Shown here: piece after piece, positions 61,354-64,000 of the stretch
Layout: every line of letters starts with the position of its first letter
How positions within the stretch are numbered: position 1 is the first letter of the stretch
From: Marivirga atlantica
GTDB taxonomy: Bacteria > Bacteroidota > Bacteroidia > Cytophagales > Cyclobacteriaceae
Length of the DNA stretch: 64,000 nucleotides
Direction of reading: 5' to 3'
Assembly: GCF_016734805.1 (NCBI RefSeq)
Contig: NZ_JAERQG010000002.1
Span: 1-64,000, forward strand
Position numbers and translations under genes: made by a program
The notes under the pieces: model-generated
What the model saw: the letters and a program-made list of their open reading frames with translations, nothing else
Databases searched by the model: none
What the model was told of the DNA's origin: nothing

Positions 61354-61415
61354 GAGTAATAGTTTGAAGTGTGAATTAAGATGTTGGAAGTACAAAGTTT
61401 GAAGAGTGAAGCTTG

Positions 61416-61475
61416 GCTTTGAGTCTCTAGTTATGAGTTTCGAGTAACTCTTACCTGAAACTCATAACTCAAAGC
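61416..61475. repeat. Imperfect inverted repeat between hutU and hutI
   Basis: AGTTATGAGTTTC and GAAACTCATAACT are perfect 13-bp arms around a 15-base centre. A second shorter pair (GCTTTGAG / CTCAAAGC) lies outside. The unit resembles a short dispersed intergenic repeat. It could also form a hairpin in the hut mRNA. Confidence 0.5.
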
Positions 61476-61496
61476 TCACAACTTACTTTAAAAAGA

Positions 61497-63173
61497 TTAT
61501 TTCAATCGTTCTTTAATATCCAATTTATGCTTTCTTGCAGTGTCTTGTGCAATGTCGTATCCAGCATCTGCATGACGAATAACTCCCATACCTGGGTCAT
61601 TATACAACACTCTTTTTAATCTTTTTTCGGCATCATCAGAACCATCGGCCACAATTACCATTCCTGCGTGGATTGAATAGCCCATGCCAACTCCACCTCC
61701 ATGATGCAGCGAAACCCAGCTTGCTCCTCCGGCAGTGTTTACCAAGGCATTTAATAAAGGCCAGTCCGCAACTGCATCAGAGCCATCTTTCATGGCTTCT
61801 GTTTCACGGTTAGGTGAAGCTACTGAGCCTGTATCTAGATGATCTCGCCCGATTACAATTGGTGCTTTTACTTTACCTTCTCTTACAAGTTTATTGAAAG
61901 CTAAGCCTGCTTTTTCTCTTTCTCCTTGCCCTAACCAGCAGATTCTTGACGGTAGTCCCTGAAAGGCTATCCTTTCCTGTGCCATTTCAATCCATCTTCT
62001 TAAAGATTCATTTTCTGGAAAAAGCTCTAAGATAACTTCATCTGTTTTTTTAATATCTTCAGGGTCACCTGATAAAGCAGCCCATCTGAAAGGACCTTTA
62101 CCTTCGCAGAAAAGTGGTCTGATGTAAGCAGGAACAAAGCCCGGGAAATCAAAAGCATTTTTTAAACCCTTCTCTTGGGCTCTTGCTCTCAGGTTATTAC
62201 CATAGTCAAAAGTAATGGCTCCATTCTTTTGTAATTGAAGCATCAGCTCAACATGTCTGTACATTGACTCATATGAAAGCTCTTCATATTTCTCCGGATT
62301 GGCTTCTCTTAAGGTATTTGATTCTTCCAAAGAAATCTGGTGAGGAACATAACCAACCAGAGGGTCATGTGCTGAAGTTTGATCTGTTAATACATCAGGA
62401 GTGATATTACGTTCAATTAAACGCTCAAGTAAATGCACTACGTTGCAATGAACACCTATGGAAACGCGCTCTTTATTAGCTTTCGCTTCAAGCGCTCTGT
62501 CTATAGCATCATCAATATCATCCATGCTCTCATCTAAATAGCGTGTCTGAATTCTTTTATCGATTCGCCACTTTTCAACTTCAGCTACCAAGCAAACACC
62601 ATCATTCATAGTAACAGCTAATGGTTGTGCACCGCCCATACCACCTAAGCCAGCGGTCACTGTTAATGTTCCTTTTAAAGAGCCATCAAAATCTTTATTG
62701 GCAATTGCCGAGAAGGTTTCATATGTGCCTTGAACAATGCCTTGCGAGCCTATGTAAATCCAACTTCCGGCTGTCATTTGGCCATACATCATCAGCCCTT
62801 TTTTCTCCAGTTCATCAAAGTGTTTCCAGTTAGCCCAATTAGGCACTAACTGTGAATTGGAGATGAGCACGCGCGGTGCATCTTTATGTGTAGGAAGTAT
62901 TCCTACCGGCTTACCGGATTGAACTACTAGCGTTTCATCTTCTTCAATATCTTTTAAAGCTTTTATGATTAGATCTAAAGATTCTATATTTCGGGCAGCT
63001 TTACCTCTTCCGCCATAAACGATCAAGTCTTCAGGTCTTTCTGCTACTTCAGGATCGAGGTTATTAAGCAGCATACGTAATGCAGCTTCTTGCACCCATC
63101 CTTTGCAGTTTAATTGAGAACCAGTTGGAGTTTTATATTTTTTGAAGTCGTATGTTGGCTTTACAGTTTCCAC
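61497..63173 (-). CDS. hutU: Urocanate hydratase
   Basis: The 558-residue protein is full length for the family. [26 protein letters not shown] and [20 protein letters not shown] belong to the tightly bound NAD+ site. The active-site segment is [14 protein letters not shown] with the conserved cysteine. [20 protein letters not shown] and [13 protein letters not shown] follow. It converts urocanate to imidazolonepropionate. It is the first of three hut genes here. hutH (histidine ammonia-lyase) is not in the window. Confidence 0.97.
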   Translation of the reverse strand: METVKPTYDFKKYKTPTGSQLNCKGWVQEAALRMLLNNLDPEVAERPEDLIVYGGRGKAARNIESLDLIIKALKDIEEDETLVVQSGKPVGILPTHKDAPRVLISNSQLVPNWANWKHFDELEKKGLMMYGQMTAGSWIYIGSQGIVQGTYETFSAIANKDFDGSLKGTLTVTAGLGGMGGAQPLAVTMNDGVCLVAEVEKWRIDKRIQTRYLDESMDDIDDAIDRALEAKANKERVSIGVHCNVVHLLERLIERNITPDVLTDQTSAHDPLVGYVPHQISLEESNTLREANPEKYEELSYESMYRHVELMLQLQKNGAITFDYGNNLRARAQEKGLKNAFDFPGFVPAYIRPLFCEGKGPFRWAALSGDPEDIKKTDEVILELFPENESLRRWIEMAQERIAFQGLPSRICWLGQGEREKAGLAFNKLVREGKVKAPIVIGRDHLDTGSVASPNRETEAMKDGSDAVADWPLLNALVNTAGGASWVSLHHGGGVGMGYSIHAGMVIVADGSDDAEKRLKRVLYNDPGMGVIRHADAGYDIAQDTARKHKLDIKERLK

Positions 63174-63230
63174 GATAATAATTGTTAGGGTGATAAATTA
63201 ACGTGAAATAGGCCTTTTTTAGCCTAAAAA

Positions 63231-63242
63231 GCAAACGATTGC
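63231..63242. promoter_or_regulatory. LacI/PurR-type operator-like palindrome upstream of hutU
   Basis: GCAAACGATTGC carries the same core as the site before SusC and differs by one base from the perfect palindrome before the S8 peptidase. It lies about 58 bases before the hutU ATG, a sensible operator position. Confidence 0.5.
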
Positions 63243-63270
63243 CGCTTTGTAATAAATGGAGAAATATAAC

Positions 63271-63642
63271 TTAATCTGTTAGTTCGGATCGATTAATATC
63301 TAATTCAACAGCTGCGAAATCACATATGGCACCAATAGGAGGTTGGTTTTTTTTGATGGTAATATGAACAGATTCTGCCTCAGAAAATTCTTGAAAGACA
63401 CTTTTGACTACTTTATAAGCAAGGGTTTCTAAAAGCTTGAAAGGTTCTTTCATCACCTTCTCGGTTAACTGATAAAGCACTTCATAGTTAATGGTGCCTT
63501 CCAGTTCATCCTTAACGTGTTCGAAATTGGTAGAAACTGATAAGTCAACTGTATAATGGTTTCCAAGCTTATTTTCTTCAGTGTAATAGCCATGATAGCC
63601 ATAAAAGGCCATGCCTGAGAGCGTAACTTTACCTTTAGCCAT
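63271..63642 (-). CDS. folB: Dihydroneopterin aldolase
   Basis: The 123-residue protein has the typical FolB pattern: KVTLSGMAFYGYHGYYTEENKLGNHYTVDL, then INYEVLYQLTEKVMKEPFKLLETLAYKV, and KKNQPPIGAICDFAAVELDINR near the C-terminus. It makes 6-hydroxymethyl-dihydropterin in folate synthesis. It begins 2 bases after the stop of the upstream coiled-coil gene, so they are probably co-transcribed. Confidence 0.93.
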   Translation of the reverse strand: MAKGKVTLSGMAFYGYHGYYTEENKLGNHYTVDLSVSTNFEHVKDELEGTINYEVLYQLTEKVMKEPFKLLETLAYKVVKSVFQEFSEAESVHITIKKNQPPIGAICDFAAVELDINRSELTD

Positions 63643-63644
63643 TA

Positions 63645-63989
63645 TTATATTTCGTCAAAAAATGAGGTGTCTTCACCTGAGTCATCAGCATTTGATGTTT
63701 GCTTTTCTTTTTTCTGAGGTGCCGTATCCGGTTGCTTAACCTCAGGCATTTCAGCAGGTTCCAGTTCAAACTCTATTTTGTCACTTTCTATCTCTTCAGG
63801 CAATTCGAAATCAGCATTTTTTATTTTGTTGACAGCATTTCGAGCTCTTTTAAGGTGCATTTCTACATCTACATGCTTTACTCTATCTTCCACCTTTTTA
63901 ACTCTTTCTTGTAAGCCGTTACTCAAGTTTTTCAGCTCTTCAGAAATATTGTCTTTGAAACTTTCCAGTGTTTTTAAGCTTTCGGCCAT
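63645..63989 (-). CDS. Coiled-coil protein, possibly cut by the window edge
   Basis: At least 114 residues are visible: a charged helical N-terminus (SLKTLESFKDNISEELKNLSNGLQERVKKVEDRVKHVDVEM) and an acidic, low-complexity C-terminal tail ending DTSFFDEI. The frame stays open to the right edge beyond the ATG at 63987-63989, so the true start may lie outside. An AAGGAG lies directly against this ATG with no spacer, which does not favour it. The function is unknown. Confidence 0.6.
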   Translation of the reverse strand: MAESLKTLESFKDNISEELKNLSNGLQERVKKVEDRVKHVDVEMHLKRARNAVNKIKNADFELPEEIESDKIEFELEPAEMPEVKQPDTAPQKKEKQTSNADDSGEDTSFFDEI

Positions 63990-64000
63990 CTCCTTAAGCT

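Overview
The window looks like a chromosomal segment of a Bacteroidota bacterium, most probably an aerobic Cytophagales (a Fulvivirga/Marivirga/Roseivirga-like marine or soil heterotroph; the genus is a guess). The grounds are: low G+C and few Shine-Dalgarno sites; promoters of the Bacteroidota type (TTTG, about 19 bases, TAnnTTTG), with one exact copy before sucD; a SusC/SusD pair; a possible type IX secretion tail; an AraC regulator with a multipass membrane N-terminus; TPR-containing histidine kinases; and IS3-type transposase sequence at the left edge.

Layout. 1-127 is the cut end of an IS3-like element. 0.4-4.4 kb holds sucD, a small membrane protein, an ECF sigma factor with a probable membrane anti-sigma partner and a fructosamine-kinase-like gene, and a small secreted protein. 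4.4-11.3 kb has a Na+/alanine-type symporter, a three-gene envelope operon (degenerate aspartic-protease fold, DUF2141, lipoprotein), an AraC regulator with an S41 peptidase, and a small coiled-coil protein. 11.3-19.5 kb is a signalling block: a TPR histidine kinase, a receiver-PAS-NarL-type kinase, a divergent LuxR-type response regulator, a membrane patatin, and a membrane-tethered protein with a possible HTH. 19.7-29.9 kb is a SusC/SusD locus with an SGNH esterase, a DASS anion transporter, a Calx-beta lipoprotein and an alpha/beta hydrolase lipoprotein. It has no glycoside hydrolase, so the substrate may be an ester or organic acid rather than a plain glycan.

29.9-41.6 kb contains MscS, a class C beta-lactamase-like hydrolase, a second small coiled-coil protein, and glutaryl-CoA dehydrogenase divergent from tryptophan 2,3-dioxygenase (two steps of aerobic tryptophan breakdown). 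These are followed by a MORN-repeat protein, an FAD dehydrogenase, a CoA-binding protein, a NUDIX hydrolase, an MFS transporter and two small membrane proteins. 41.6-48.2 kb is mostly housekeeping: asnS, rpoN, a PAP2-like protein, a PaaG-like hydratase/isomerase, an aldo/keto reductase, an outer-membrane barrel and tRNA-Arg(ACG). 48.2-58.5 kb has a secreted family often mislabelled asparagine synthetase B, an ABC permease, a secreted protein with a T9SS-like tail, an S8 peptidase lipoprotein, a DMT transporter, a DUF547 protein, and an FAD reductase paired with a membrane polyferredoxin. 58.5-64 kb has a RHH/MazF toxin-antitoxin module behind a perfect 43-base inverted repeat, then the histidine-utilisation genes hutU, hutI and hutG (without hutH), folB, and a coiled-coil gene cut by the window end.

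The most interesting cross-locus signal is a LacI/PurR-type palindrome, GCAAACGWTTGC. It lies upstream of the SusC locus, the S8 peptidase and hutU, and may mark a shared nutrient regulon. Other leads are the glycosidase-free SusCD locus, the membrane-tethered HTH candidate, and the MazF module wedged against hutG. All product calls come from reading motifs by eye; no database search was run.
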